In this document: positions 49,924 to 61,739 of the stretch, one piece after another
Position numbering within the stretch: the first letter of the stretch is position 1
Layout: every line of letters starts with the position of its first letter
Source: Spongilla lacustris
Lineage: Eukaryota; Porifera; Demospongiae; Spongillida; Spongillidae
Assembly: GCA_949361645.1 (NCBI GenBank)
Contig: OX442417.1
Span: 4,570,819 to 4,634,818 of the forward strand
Direction: 5' to 3'
DNA: 64,000 nucleotides
The notes under the pieces: model-generated
The model's input: only the letters and a program-made list of their open reading frames with translations
Databases searched by the model: none
What the model was told of the DNA's origin: nothing
Program-made: the position numbers and the translations under genes

Positions 49924-52900
49924 GTGTAACTGTATCTTCAACATAAAGAATGAACCTAACCTGGAAGTGAGGAAATGTGAAATTGCCTCAAGTAAAACTT
50001 CAGTAAGTAAGTACTGAATGGAATTATATCACCATAAGGTATACTACAATTTAATGACTATGCAATAAGGCAAAATAACTGCATAACTGGCAAAAGGCTG
50101 GGTTTAAGATAATACATACAATATTATAGTATAGCTTTTGCCTTTGTGAGTAAGTCATGCTGAAATTCTATAAAATACATTTTTTCCCTCACTATTAAAT
50201 CTGCTATTGCATTTTATCCTACATAAACACACATTGCAAACACATTTGTATATATAATGTAATACTTTACAAAGGTGAGTGTAAAGTTTAATTTTAAGTA
50301 GCACACACCACATAATATGCATACCAGCATGTTGTTGAAAAGAACAGGTACCACAGTAAGGAAAATTACAAACAGTATTGTTGCTGTCACTATGTATGGC
50401 AACGGAGCAGAACCCAACAACACGTCATTGAAACCAGTGTCTCCTATTTGACCAATCCAGGTCCTCAGCAAAGAAGTAGAAAGCTTGCGGAAATCAACGA
50501 TGCTGTTCTGAAATTTCCAAAATTGGAAATGTAATCATTGATAAAGGAGTCAAATTAAACTCACCATTCCATTGTCATTAATCACAAACACCATGTAGAA
50601 AGGAAGGGCAAATGATATAATGGCAAATAGACCAGCTTTATATATTTGTAACATATGTTGAACAGTAGGTTGATGGGTGCCCCAAAGGTTGGATAGTTCT
50701 TCAACAGAACAATGAGATTTATCCAAGCACAAAACAGGACAAATGCCCCAAGTTGCCATCTGCTTTCATCTATGCAATTGCACTGCCTTTCAAAGTTTGA
50801 GGTGAAGACAATTGATCCAATGAAAACAAACATTTTTACATAGTTTTCTAAGCTCCTGAAGTAGTATCCTCTATTCTTGTAGACTTGCAGAATTTCAAGT
50901 GCAATGTGCAATAAAGCAAAAATAATTACTATAATAGCAGCCCAAAACCTAAAGGCTGTGAAATGGGAATGATGAAATACTTACATATGGTGTGACCATA
51001 GTACACTTACAGCAGTTTAAATTCATAGGAGAATTAGCATTATCAATACTATAGCTCCTGTTCTCATCAACACCAAATGTTCTGTTGATACCTGTTATGA
51101 AAAGTATGTTTTGACATCCCTGATACATGCGTGTATATAATACTCAGCCACTTACATGTAGAAGACAGTACTGGGTTTGGAGTGATGAGAGAGTATGCAG
51201 TAAGAAATGACATAAAACATGAGTACAGGATGAATAAAAATATATAAATGACTTTTGCAGCTTTCCATCTTCCATCAATCCAGTCTGATATGAATGGGTG
51301 TTTCAAAAGTGTTAACCTGTGCTTTTAACCTGCAAGGATTGTTGTATCTATAATATGGGCACATCAATAACTATAGATTGCTTAAATGAAGTTTAGCACA
51401 TGGTTGCCTGGTTTTTGATTTTCATTTTGCAGCCATTTGTTGACTATAGCACACACTGACTGACAAGAATATGCGCATGTGGCTTTCCACGGTGCATGAT
51501 TCTTCTTCTTAATTGCTTGAGTATTGTTCTCTAATGCCCATTCATCATTATCAATAAATTCATGCTTAAGGCATCCCACTTATGAGAAAATAAGAATTAA
51601 AAATACACTACAATGTGGTGTATTGATGAAACGCAGCACGCAACAATTAAAGACTCAACAACTGTAGTATTCAGCAGTAGCAATATATTTGTGACACAAA
51701 TAATATGGTCTTTCTGGTACATTATATGTTGCCCCAGCGGATACATACATGTAGCTCATATGTACAATATAATGTATGACTATTTTCGTATATGTATTGT
51801 AATAATTATATTAAAGTTGCACATGCATTTTTCACAATAATGTCTCACTACATGTGGATGCATATGGTCATTTATTCTATGAAACACTGCACACAATTAG
51901 ATTAGGCTGAGTTTTGGGAGGCTGCCCCACCAATGCTCGTGCATGATAGTAAACAAAGCTGAATCTGAGCTTGCATAATTTAAACGTTTCCAAGAACTTT
52001 GGTGAATTTAAAACTGTGAGGCAACAAATTAAATTAATTAAATTAAAGACCACAAGATTAATGTTTAGAAGATATTGAAGCAAGCCTGCCACAATAGCTA
52101 ACCACAGCTACTAACATCAGGTATTAGTGTAGTTGACAGCATGAGACATCTACTGCACCATACCCTTCACCTCTCTTAATTACAAAGCACAACTGGCAAT
52201 AACATATGTAGGTATTTAGTTTCACATGTTTTACCTTTCATTTCAGCACATAAATCCAGAAAGAGTTTTGCCATATCTGATTAAAAAAAGAAAAATATAT
52301 ATTAACTAGCTCAATTCAATCATGCTGGTGTGCTATGTACCTGGCATGTGCTTAATGAGCATCCTCTGTGGAGTTTTATACCGGTATGTGTATCCAAATA
52401 TAGTTATTTTCTTATGTAAGCACACCTTCATCAAATCCATAATTGCCTCTGAGTCCTCCATTTTTAGTATAAGTTTTACCACTCCCCTATAAACATGTAG
52501 AGTACACTTCTGGTGGTTGTACCTCTGATTTCTTTTAATGGCTCTAACCAAGCAGTTATTCCCAAGCAGATCTGTTTCAAATCTTTTTTGTTTGTTTTTT
52601 AATGCCTCCCACACTTTTATGAAAGACTTCTTGTATCCACACCCAGCTGCTATGAGTAGTGGCCATTCCTGAAAAATAGAATGAAAGATTCATATCACAG
52701 ACCATGATATCATTGTGATGTTTGAAGGACATTATCTAATCTACTCCAATACATACATTCGTTGAACCATCTTCTGCTGTTGCTGCTTTGATGAATGCTT
52801 TTCTCATAGTACGTGGATTTGGCATATGGTAAAAAAGTGTCTGCCAAAACAAAAATAAAGCATAGCGCTAATACGTACATCAGTGCTGCAAACTTACTTC

Positions 52901-53319
52901 AGTGTTAGAATCAATCACTGCTTGAAGTTTTGACTTTCCTTCATCTCCTGTTGCATCCATGACTTCACATATCCTTTTTATTGTGCTCATTACATTACTA
53001 AAAATTAGGTTCACAGTTGCATAATCACTTGTACTTGTCGCATTCCTGAGCTTGTGACGTAAGTATTTACATGCAATTATATCCTCATTTTTTTATAATG
53101 TTGAAAATAGCCGTTCCCTGTAGCCAAATTATATTAAGGCATGTCCAGAGCTTGTAAATGTATGTGTGGTCCTTACATGTAAACGTCCAGTACATCCTGT
53201 ACAGATATTTGCATCATTTCAATTTCTTGCACACGTATTTTAGAGTGAAAACTTGCTCCATGCTCTTCAACTGCTAATGTCACACTAGTGACACAAGTGT
53301 CCATTTTAGTTTTAGCCAT

Positions 53320-54439
53320 TTGTCAGCTGAAAGATACATGACATTATATTTATTGTCATTAAAGCACATTCTTTTATACACCACAAATGCAATGCAATGT
53401 ATCTTTTAAATTACTGGACTATGAATGTTCTTATATCTACATGTATGCATTGAAACTGAGTTGATTTACAGTAGTTACCAGACTGGCTAATAATACTGGT
53501 GTATAGGAATGGATAGTGATTCTATATAATAGCCTTACCATACAGTTTAAGCTGTTCTTATTTATATTTGTTAAAATTTAAACTATATTTTTATTTTGGC
53601 AGAAATCAACCTTGAGCCAACAGCAGCTGAAATTAAGCAATGGATATCCAACCGATATCTATGAGGGGCATGGAATCCGGATGATGATAAATCATGTACA
53701 TTGCTCTTTCCCTCAAACTTATCCATGGGGGAGGAGCATGTATTCCTCCCATCTATCATTATTGTGTTGAGATTCATGTACACGGGTGTTACAAGCTAGA
53801 CCTGCCTTTTGAAAGGCTTCTGAATACATGTATCTCCCTTTCAAACTGACAGCCTTTCAAATCTTAGTGATTCGTAGCACTACAATGTAAATTACCTTCT
53901 AAAAGGAAAACTCTACCTGCCGCAGGGTCTCATCACAGGAAGGTACGTACATTCACCCTCTAGATGTATAGCAAAGAAGAGCAACAATATACTGCACATG
54001 AATGATGATAAGTGACACCTATGGAAGAGTGTTGTGCTGTACATTGTATTTTAGCCATAGATAAAATCAGAATTAAACAGTGTAAAGGTGATCCTGCATG
54101 AATGCTTTAAGCTATTTATGCGACAGAATAACATAAAGTCAAGTATTATAATCCGTTTTGTGGGGAATCGTTTCCATGTAATGTTTCATCAAGCTGGTAG
54201 TTTACAGGAAGAGCTTTTGATGTGCTTGTAGAAAAATGCTTGTAGTAACAAAACTAGTTTAAGGACAGCCTGCCAGATAGATAAGAAACAATAGGCTTTT
54301 GCTACAGTTGAGAGCACTTGGACTATTCAGAAAACTGGTCACTGGACCCTGCTAGAGTTATATACAAACCAAGCAATAAAAAAAATGTTGAAAGCATTGC
54401 TTATATATTAACACTTGTCTAAGATACTTTAAAAGAATC
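53320..54439. other. Upstream region of the channel gene, no gene seen
   Basis: AT-rich. The promoter of the minus-strand channel gene would lie here, but I see no distinctive element. The short frame at 53583-53783 has no support. Confidence 0.4.
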
Positions 54440-54754
54440 CTCTTTACTAGCTTTGCAAGCAAAAACAGATACATTTGGTGTGTCATTATATCCAGTCTCT
54501 GATGCAGTATGGAAAGAACTAGAAACTGCTGATATTGATGAGTTGGAGAAGAAAGAATTACATTGTATACTGTTTTTGCTAATTGGAGAAATAATAGATG
54601 TGATAGAGGAGCAACTGTATCACACTATTTTGAAGTAGCATACCTTACTCCATCAATAGCTGGTCAAACCCTATTTGCACCAATTCATACAATTTTGGAC
54701 TGGCAGATTACCTTTACAGAAGAGCAGTTAACATGCATGAAATGGGATTTCTAG
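54440..54754 (+). pseudogene. Unidentified coding relic, frame change inside
   Basis: One frame reads YPVSDAVWKELETADIDELE then KKELHCILF. At about 54570 the sense continues in another frame as NWRNNRCDRGATVSHYFEVA and YLTPSIAGQTLFAPIHTILD, ending WQITFTEEQLTCMKWDF. The second half has good protein character. A one-base shift near the TTTTTGC run would join them. I recognise no family. Confidence 0.45.
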
Positions 54755-56281
54755 ATACATGTAGCTAAATTAGAGGTAATATAAATATATGCTACTATAT
54801 GGTTGTGTTCTCAACCACCAGATGAACAAGATAAGATGGTAAAATTTTGCATCAAACGGGCTTAGAATACATGAGCAAAATATCAGTTGCATGACTATAG
54901 GATAAACGACAAAAGAAGGAAAGAAAGAGGATACATTTAGGTACGCTGTTCTAGAAAAGGAAGATAAATTGTTAAAATGAGTTTCTTGAACTCTCCACAA
55001 CTACGATTTTAAACATTTTGTCATATGTCAGATATATCCTCCATAGTTGGTCTCTACTTTGAACATCTTTGGTATATGAATAAGAAGAACGTACTCTATA
55101 ATTGGCATGTAGTTTGTGTGAAACCTTTACAAAGTCAAAAATTCCTAAACTCATTGTGGAAAACTGATGAAGTTGACAAAGAATTAGATGGGGGGGGAAC
55201 GTCTTAGCAGCCGGACTACATTGCTGGTGATCTGAATTTAAGTGAAGTGAATACATGAATTTGCTTGTATTGTACATAGCGTGGTGTGTTTGATATGTAG
55301 TGTTTTGCATTGAAAAGTGTACTAGCTGTTTGATTTGTATAGAATTAATATAATTCTAATATTTAAAATACACCATAATTCTAATCACTCAGTACATACA
55401 GTTATACATGTATAATATGCGCCTTAAATCGCAATTTTAAAAAATAAAATGCGACTACTTATCACAGGTACGCGCGTGCTGTATGACGTATAGCCACACC
55501 CTCGCGCTGTGTGGAGGCCGATGGGGTCCAGACCTTCCGCAGTGCGCGATGGCGCCAAACTACTAATTTCCTGTATATCGGGTGGCGGGTGCACGTGGAC
55601 AAAGAATATCGTGCATGTATACATGTATGCAATACAGGAAAATATTCACTCGCATGGTTATTATATTTATTCGTTTATGACTCGATCGGCAGGGAAACAA
55701 AAAACGTCCGATTAATTAGTTATTTAACGGGTTCCATCAAAATGTTGTGTATGTGATGACATGGTATGTACGCGGATATACAGTGTAAGGGGCCACACGT
55801 TACGTTCATGCATTAGATATAAAAGTGACATGGAGATGCCTTATTTGATTAAAATCCTTAATACATGTACATGTACCTTGTATATTTATGTTCCTGTCCA
55901 AGGCTGTTTCGGTGGCTCGGCGACTGTAGGTCAGACGTGAGTCTTGCAGCTAGCTTAGTTATGAAAATTCACGTCCCCACGCATATTATTACCATTTATA
56001 TAATAGTTATAGTTATATTGGTACATCGCCCTTCACGGAAATATGTACCTCCTCCACAAACACTATTAGGCAGCTTCTATTTTTAACCACTAAGTGCATG
56101 TATTGGGGAGAACCGGCCGGGACACGTTAACAAATAATCCCGACCCCCTTTATAAAATGCATATAGCACAATAATTAACTTCTCCGCCTTAAAAATATAC
56201 GTGACGAGTGACGACATCAAGCAATTAGTTATGTCCCAGGTTTGAATACGACAATCAGGACCTGCGTTACTTAGTAGGTGC
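54755..56281. other. No recognised gene
   Basis: Overlapping frames occur on both strands at 54972-55310. The plus reading has FEHLWYMNKKNVLYNWHVVC and the minus reading nothing familiar. 55470-55620 is GC- and CpG-richer (GCGCGTGCTGTATGACG, CTCGCGCTG) and could be promoter-like. Confidence 0.4.
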
Positions 56282-56372
56282 TGTCACGCAAAAATTGTAC
56301 CGGGCGAAAATTGTACCGGCCGGTATACCGGGCGGTACAATTTTGCTTGCGAAAAGTGTACCGCCAGGGGGG

Positions 56373-56989
56373 AGTGTTCGCCACCCTTAACTTCAAACGC
56401 GGCGCTAGGGCTTACCTGACGTTTTTATATCGCAGCAAAATATGGAAATATTAGCGTGTTTACGGCCCACAATTGAAGTTCTATTAGTTATTTCGGTTCT
56501 TACAAAAAAAAATTCAAAAACTAAGCTACTTCAATTTTCGGCAAAAGTGATGCGGTAAACAACGCGCAATTGGAAGTGAGTTTACCTGGTGCAAGTCGCT
56601 GTCCGTAAAATACGTAGTCATGATCTGTTTAAAAAATCAAAGAAACACTCCCAGGGCGTTTGAAGGGCTACAGTGAACAAGCTTACTTGTTTTAGTAACG
56701 TCCTATGTAAAACCACTTTTGTTACACTTCGCAACAACGAAATACAGGGGGTACGGTGGCGAACACTCCAAATAGAGGTGGCGAAAGCCCAACAGGGGTG
56801 GCGACTATACCTGAAATATGCTTAATTGGATAAAACCACTGTTTTATCACTTTTTTGGAGAAACGAAGCGATTATAGTGTAGAATAAGGACTGAGGATCT
56901 CTTGAAACCAAGTATGTTTGAAGCACTACCCGTCCTTTTTTTTTAGTATGTAAGAATACCGATATCGGTACTTGCGGGTGGCGAACACT
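56373..56989. mobile_element. Nested MITE with AGTGTTCGCCACCC ends
   Basis: AGTGTTCGCCACCC at the left and its exact inverse at the right; a third internal copy (GGTGGCGAACACT) lies at about 56755. 617 bp, no coding content, no visible target duplication. Confidence 0.7.
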
Positions 56990-57502
56990 ACTTAATTGAC
57001 CCTACACAGTTCGCTGAAATAAAAACTTGAACCTACAGTTATACATGTATATAGTTCACTTGGTAATTCTGAGTCTTTTCTGACACTATAGTGCACTTCG
57101 CTGAAGATAACATGCGTCGGTATATTGTAGGTGCAAATACATTCCAAAGTAGCTATTTATTTGCCAACATACATATCCAACCACTATGAATATGTTAGGC
57201 GAATGTAATAGTATAAACTCAATGTACATGCCTCGGTCTGAAGCACGTGCACATTGCTGATTTTGACGTGGATTTTGATAACAGATATCGTTAATTATTA
57301 CCTAGCCAATTATATTGGCACACAAATAAACAACACCCTGCATGTTAGTTTGTTAAGCGTTAAATGAATATTTATACCAAATTTAGAAAGTGCATGTCAT
57401 TTGAACAATGACCATATAGGCAAATTGCAATAACTAATGAGTTGCATCCAAATGCAGCAGACATGTTACATGTATATCAGTTAAAAAGCTTAGCACCAAT
57501 AG

Positions 57503-57830
57503 CAGGCCCGTATATGCAAGGGCCCCCTCCCCCAGTTTTTTTTGGGTACCCCTTTTAATTTTATGTACAGGGTTGTAGTACTGACTCGCTCTGTACACGA
57601 AGCACATTGGTACAGTACCGTCCAGAGCCTATACATACATGTACATGTATGTAGTACATACGTGAGGATTAAAAAAAAAATCATTAATTTCGGGGCTCCG
57701 CCCCAGACTCCGGTGGGCCATGGGGGATCTTACAGCGCTCCCCCATACCCCCTAGCTGTTGCAAGAGGGGGATCCGCCCTCTTTGCATCCGCCGATCCCA
57801 GTTTTTCAACCTTGTCCAGCTACGCGCCTG
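57503..57830. mobile_element. Nested CAG-ended MITE
   Basis: The left end is CAGGCCCGTATATGCAAGG; the right end is the inverse of CAGGCGCGTAGCTGGACAAG. GC-rich subterminal words (GGGGCTCCGCCCC) are like those at 9280 and 47060. Target duplication is not clear. Confidence 0.6.
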
Positions 57831-58070
57831 TATAGACTGATATATACGCAATTCAGCCATGACATCAGTCAAATATGCCTTCGCCAGGTCTACCCGACAA
57901 CTTACTTCTAGCTGGTTAAAGCTAACGGTACTTTCTCACTACCCGGTACACTTTTGGCAAGGCCAGTACACTTTTCGCAACTAAAATTGTACCGGCCGGG
58001 CGGTACAATTTTGGTTGCGGAAAGTGTACTGGCCGGTACAATTTTCGCCCGGTACAATTTTTGCGTGACA

Positions 58071-59059
58071 GCCCTATGTAGGATTTGAAGTGTGATGAAT
58101 ACGATTAGCAAAATACCCGATTCCACTATTGCCGTTCTACCGTAGAATGAGTTGGACGAGCGTATTTCGATACAGCCGTCGAGCATCTATAACTTAGTAA
58201 AAGTGCCGACGCTTAGAAAGCTCAGACAACAGAGATAACGCTCACTCGTTCCCACACTCGAACCTGAAAAAAAGTTTCTCCTTTTTCCGGATCTGATAAG
58301 ATAAGATTCGCTCGGATAAGAGGTTTATTGCACTGTATTTTTGTCACGATTGAAGCCTAATGTTAGCCGTTACGCGGAAGCACTAGAACCAACAAGTTAG
58401 AAACTTACTGCCGAGTCGGATATTATTTTCGTGAAGGGAGTTATGAATGACACAAATTCGATCTTTAGCAATTTACTAATGTTACCACAACAGATTTTAT
58501 CGGCCCTTGGAAGCCATAAAAGTGGACGTGTTTCTGGCGAGTGTATACAGCTGCAGTCACAATGACAAATGAATGAGAAAATGAGAAAAGAATATTGCCA
58601 GTTAAATTATGACACTGACAGTTGTGGTTGTGCTGACGAGTCGCGCGATGAAGCTCCGAAAGACCGTTCAGTAAGAAGGATCGATAGGCTAGCATGAAGG
58701 CAGTAAGAAGGATAGCGTGATGGTGGGAAACCACTGCATGCAACTGGCCGTCGCTATTAAGGCCAAATAAGTTGGCATTGATGACCTGTTGGTAGGACCA
58801 TTTATAAGTGAGTTTTGTTCAATGCCGACAATGGTAGCGGGAATGTCCTCCACAAATGCGTGTCCTCTATAGTGGTCCCCACCAGAGCAAATAACGTGCT
58901 GCTCATTCAAGCTGCAATGGTGATGTAAAATGGAACACCATCCCACCAGGATGGGGGTGAACCACTCCGAAAAGGTGGGTGTATGTGACTGTGTGTGTTT
59001 AAATGTGTGTGCCATGTCTCATGGATATGTTGCCAAGCAGTGTAGTATTGTGCTAGCTA
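58071..59059. other. No recognised gene
   Basis: Minus-strand frames at 58465-58743 and 58689-59015 overlap; the latter contains GHAFVEDIPATIVGIEQNSL. I recognise nothing in them and no splice pattern links them. Confidence 0.4.
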
Positions 59060-59338
59060 TCCCCCTCCCCTTCCCTCCTGTCCCATCTTCTCTTCTCTCC
59101 TACCCTTCCTCTTCACCCTTCTCCTTTTCTCTCCATTCTCTTCTCCCTTCCCCTCATCTCCCGGCCTTCCCACTTCTCTCCTCTCCCCCTTTCCTCCTCA
59201 CTCCTTTCCCCTTCCCGGGAATTCCCTCCTCTCTCCTCTCCCCCTTTCCTCCTCTCTCCTCTCCCCCTTCCCTCCTCTCTCCTCACCCCCTTCTCTCCTC
59301 TCCCCCTTCCCTCCTCTCTCCTCTCCCTCTTCCCACCT
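59060..59338. repeat. Polypyrimidine tract
   Basis: About 280 bp almost purely C and T on the plus strand, with an irregular CTCCTCTCCCCCTTCC unit in its second half. Ser/Pro/Leu-rich frames across it are artefacts. It could adopt triplex (H-DNA) structure. Confidence 0.92.
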
Positions 59339-59928
59339 GTGCAAAAGCACGTGCTTGTTTATTGTACGGCGAAAAGGATCAGTATTCGAAATAAATGGCA
59401 GGCAATCTGGTAAGCATCTTTTGTGTGAATGGCCAATTGCTCTGATCATACATGTACTCACATCAAGGACAGACATTTATGGCGATTATTCCTGATGCCT
59501 TCACTACTGGCTTTGAAGAACATATGAGTACCTTCAGTCAAGAGGTGAGGGCTTTGAATCCTGTGAGGATAGTTGTGATGGAGATTCATGTGGATGCTCT
59601 GGTTGGAGCCATGGGAAGGGCATTTATGGTTTGAGCACACATTATATTTTGGTACTTCACTACTACTTTTTTTAGGGATCCCCTCGCCTTCCAGTCACAT
59701 GCCAATTCAGAGACATTAACTTTTTAAAGGAAATTGTTTGATTGTGATGTGATTTAATGATGATAGCAAGTGAGCAGATCAAACTGTCTTATTGTGCATA
59801 CTGCTGTGATGTATGTGATGCAATCGGTTGTATTCCAAGATTCCCCTTCCTTCTACATTTGTGCTCATCAGTGCAGCATTCAATGTATATAAGTACATGT
59901 CGGAACAAGCCGGGGAAAAAAAGGAGTG
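59339..59928. other. No supported gene
   Basis: A plus frame at 59452-59634 reads AIIPDAFTTGFEEHMSTFSQ then EVRALNPVRIVVMEIHVDAL. It has protein character but I cannot place it. The rest is AT-rich. Confidence 0.35.
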
Positions 59929-60222
59929 AAACAAGATATAAAAATTTAATTAAAATAAAATTGGTGATGTAGGATTTGTAGACAGCAATTGAGTAAAAAG
60001 GAAGGAAACAAGGAATTACGGATATTATGCATTCATTAAATTATAAACATTACAGACCTACATTATTTAGCAAATCTACTGCTAAACTGATGTAGGTATG
60101 TAATATTTATAATTTAATGAATGCAAATATCCGTAATTCCTTGTTTCCTTCCTTTTTACTCAATTGCTGTCTACAAATCCTACATCACCAATTTTATTTT
60201 AATTAAATTTTTATATCTTGTT
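59929..60222. mobile_element. 294-bp near-perfect palindrome
   Basis: The arms start AACAAGATATAAAAATTTAA and run inward about 140 bp through TAGGATTTGTAGACAGCAAT to a short centre near 60077. Differences between arms are very few, so the palindrome is young or maintained. No coding content; the type is unknown. Confidence 0.9.
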
Positions 60223-60325
60223 ATGACTACAGACTGCAAGGTGTGCGGCGTTGCTACAATCGCTAAATATCGAAAGGTCATACTCCCATTGTGTATCCCT
60301 TCAATTCAACTGCTTGTTTCATTTG

Positions 60326-60502
60326 GCGGAGATAATTATTAGACAGCATACTTATCATTATCTCTATGTGGGCTTTATACGGCTGGCTAGCTGTCTCAGT
60401 TGGCGGAAACTGATATTTATTAGACTGCATACCTAGACCAATTTTATTATCATTATCTCTATGTCGGCTTTATACGGCTTTATACGGCTGGCTAGCTGAC
60501 TC
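60326..60502 (+). repeat. Imperfect tandem duplication, about 95 bp
   Basis: CATTATCTCTATGTGGGCTT then TATACGGCTGGCTAGCTG occurs at about 60355-60392 and again at 60448-60498. The second copy has an extra TTTATACGGC. GGCGGA(G/A)A and TTATTAGAC words precede each. Confidence 0.75.
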
Positions 60503-61320
60503 ATTAATTAAATGTAAATTAATCACTGCATGTTTATGTATCAGGTGACCTACTCCTACAATGGATCAGTGAACACCTACAACACAACCACACCCCCAGT
60601 CGTTGATTTAAGACAAGTTATATACTGATAACAACTTATTGCCGAATTTGTTTGGTACTATGCCTTTCCGAGTTGGATCGAGTTATCCTGAACACAATTT
60701 CAACTTAGTTTTGTTAGTGGTAGCATAGTTAGTAATAGTACTTGTCATAGTTAGAAATCCTATTTTTACATAGACGATCCGAGTTATACGCGGGGTTGCG
60801 TTTTTGGTTCCGATAATTAAATGGATCGTAGAGTGGCGTTATGTCGTTTTAATTCAATAGGTCAGGCTGCAAGAACGCATGCGGCTAGTAATATTTTTGT
60901 ATACGTATTTACTATTCTATCTGTTGTAAGAACGTTCGTACGCATGCAATATATTATGCATGGCTGATCGTGGGTAGACCCAAACGTACGTAAGCAATGC
61001 AATCTCGCGTAGCGGTGATGTAATCCATCCGCTACTGCGAGTGTGGGTCTGGGTACGAGACCAGCTGATGTACGTATTGTGACCTTTAGTTGTTAACTTA
61101 CAAAAATACCGCCAACGTTGTCAGATTTGCATTTGAGCTCGCGCGATCGTATGTTGTTATTGAATCAAGTGTTGTCAATAAAAGTACAAAAAATTGGATG
61201 TTTTCCACTGTACAATGATATAGAGCTCTTTCATAGTCAAAAAGCAATTAATCACGTAAATGTAATGACATTATCGTGTCCGCCATATTGGTGCTCGGCT
61301 GAAATTGGAGTCTGCGTTGT
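60503..61320. other. No gene seen
   Basis: GTGGGTCTGGGTACGAGACC at 61043-61062 is an isolated relative of the 23997-25157 element end. Nothing else is recognised. Confidence 0.4.
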
Positions 61321-61321
61321 C

Positions 61322-61380
61322 CAGTGGCGTATTTAGGGGGGGGGGGGGGGGGCTCAGGGGGCTAAGGCACCCCCCTCCGA
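61322..61380 (+). mobile_element. Left terminus of a CAGTGGCGTA-type MITE
   Basis: CAGTGGCGTATTTAGG followed by about eighteen G and GGGGGCTAAGGCACCC. The opposite terminus is not found in the window. Confidence 0.55.
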
Positions 61381-61537
61381 CCCAAGAATGAATATAATTA
61401 AAATAATCAAATAGTGAGTACGCTCATAATTTCCCTTCGCAGGCATATACGTACGCTTTAGCGCGGTATTTTAATTCAATTCACTTCTATTATTAACATC
61501 ACTATATAAGATTACCGTAAAGTCCACTCTGCCCCCA

Positions 61538-61739
61538 CCGAAAAAAAATGTCTCGTGTTTAAACGAGCTCGAGTGTATTTTCGTAATCATGCATAAACGC
61601 AGCTGCATGCATGCGTGCCGTTCTTTAAAATCCTGTTGCCTGGAGTACCAGCTTTTTCCTGAAATGCTAGACAGGATGTCGGAAGCGTTAACGATTACGA
61701 AGATGCGCTAGTTTAAAACACGAGACATTTTTTCGTTGG
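61538..61739. repeat. Inverted repeat, about 24-bp arms
   Basis: AAAAAAATGTCTCGTGTTTA and, inverted, AAACACGAGACATTTTTTCG, separated by about 150 bp. Confidence 0.75.

Larger units (their letters stand above)
48475..53319 (-). pseudogene. TRPA-like cation channel gene, probably disrupted
   Basis: Minus strand. Readable exons: 53319-53177 (start MAKTKMDTCVTSVTLAVEEH); about 53000-52899 (IKRICEVMDATGDEGKSKLQ); about 52841-52758; about 52670-52335 (PLLIAAGCGYKKSFIKVWEA); 52277-52235 (MAKLFLDLCAEMK); possibly 51577-51390; 51316-51156 (first membrane helix, VIYIFLFILYSCFMSFLTAY); 51091-51011; 50948-50565 (helices 2-5, including FWAAIIVIIFALLHIALEIL and GAFVLFCAWINLIVLL); 50507-50325 (pore and helix 6, STSLLRTWIGQIGDTGFNDV and PYIVTATILFVIFLTVVPVL); and a C-terminal exon, 48762-48475, with ENAARRNMEMQLQMHVL and an acidic coiled coil (DELDDVKEQLATMKQSMEQL). 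The topology, pore spacing and helix 4-5 sequence are TRPA-like. The ankyrin region is short. Lesions: a one-base shift near 50660-50675, TGA at about 48704, and an insertion at 48763-49923. Sequencing error could explain the first two. Confidence 0.82.
56282..58070. mobile_element. TGTCACGC-ended element with GGTACAATT modules
   Basis: The ends are TGTCACGCAAAAATTGTACC and its exact inverse. Both arms consist of GGTACAATTTT/AAAATTGTACC and AAAGTGTACC modules over 90-170 bp. 1789 bp with no transposase. The flanks are GGTGC and GCCCT, with no clear duplication. The right arm is shared with the single-ended copy at 45525-45665. It hosts two smaller elements at 56373-56989 and 57503-57830. Confidence 0.82.

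Noticed and set aside
58930..59394. Ser/Pro/Leu-rich 154-codon frame
   Set aside because: It is mostly a polypyrimidine tract, with no domain or splice support.
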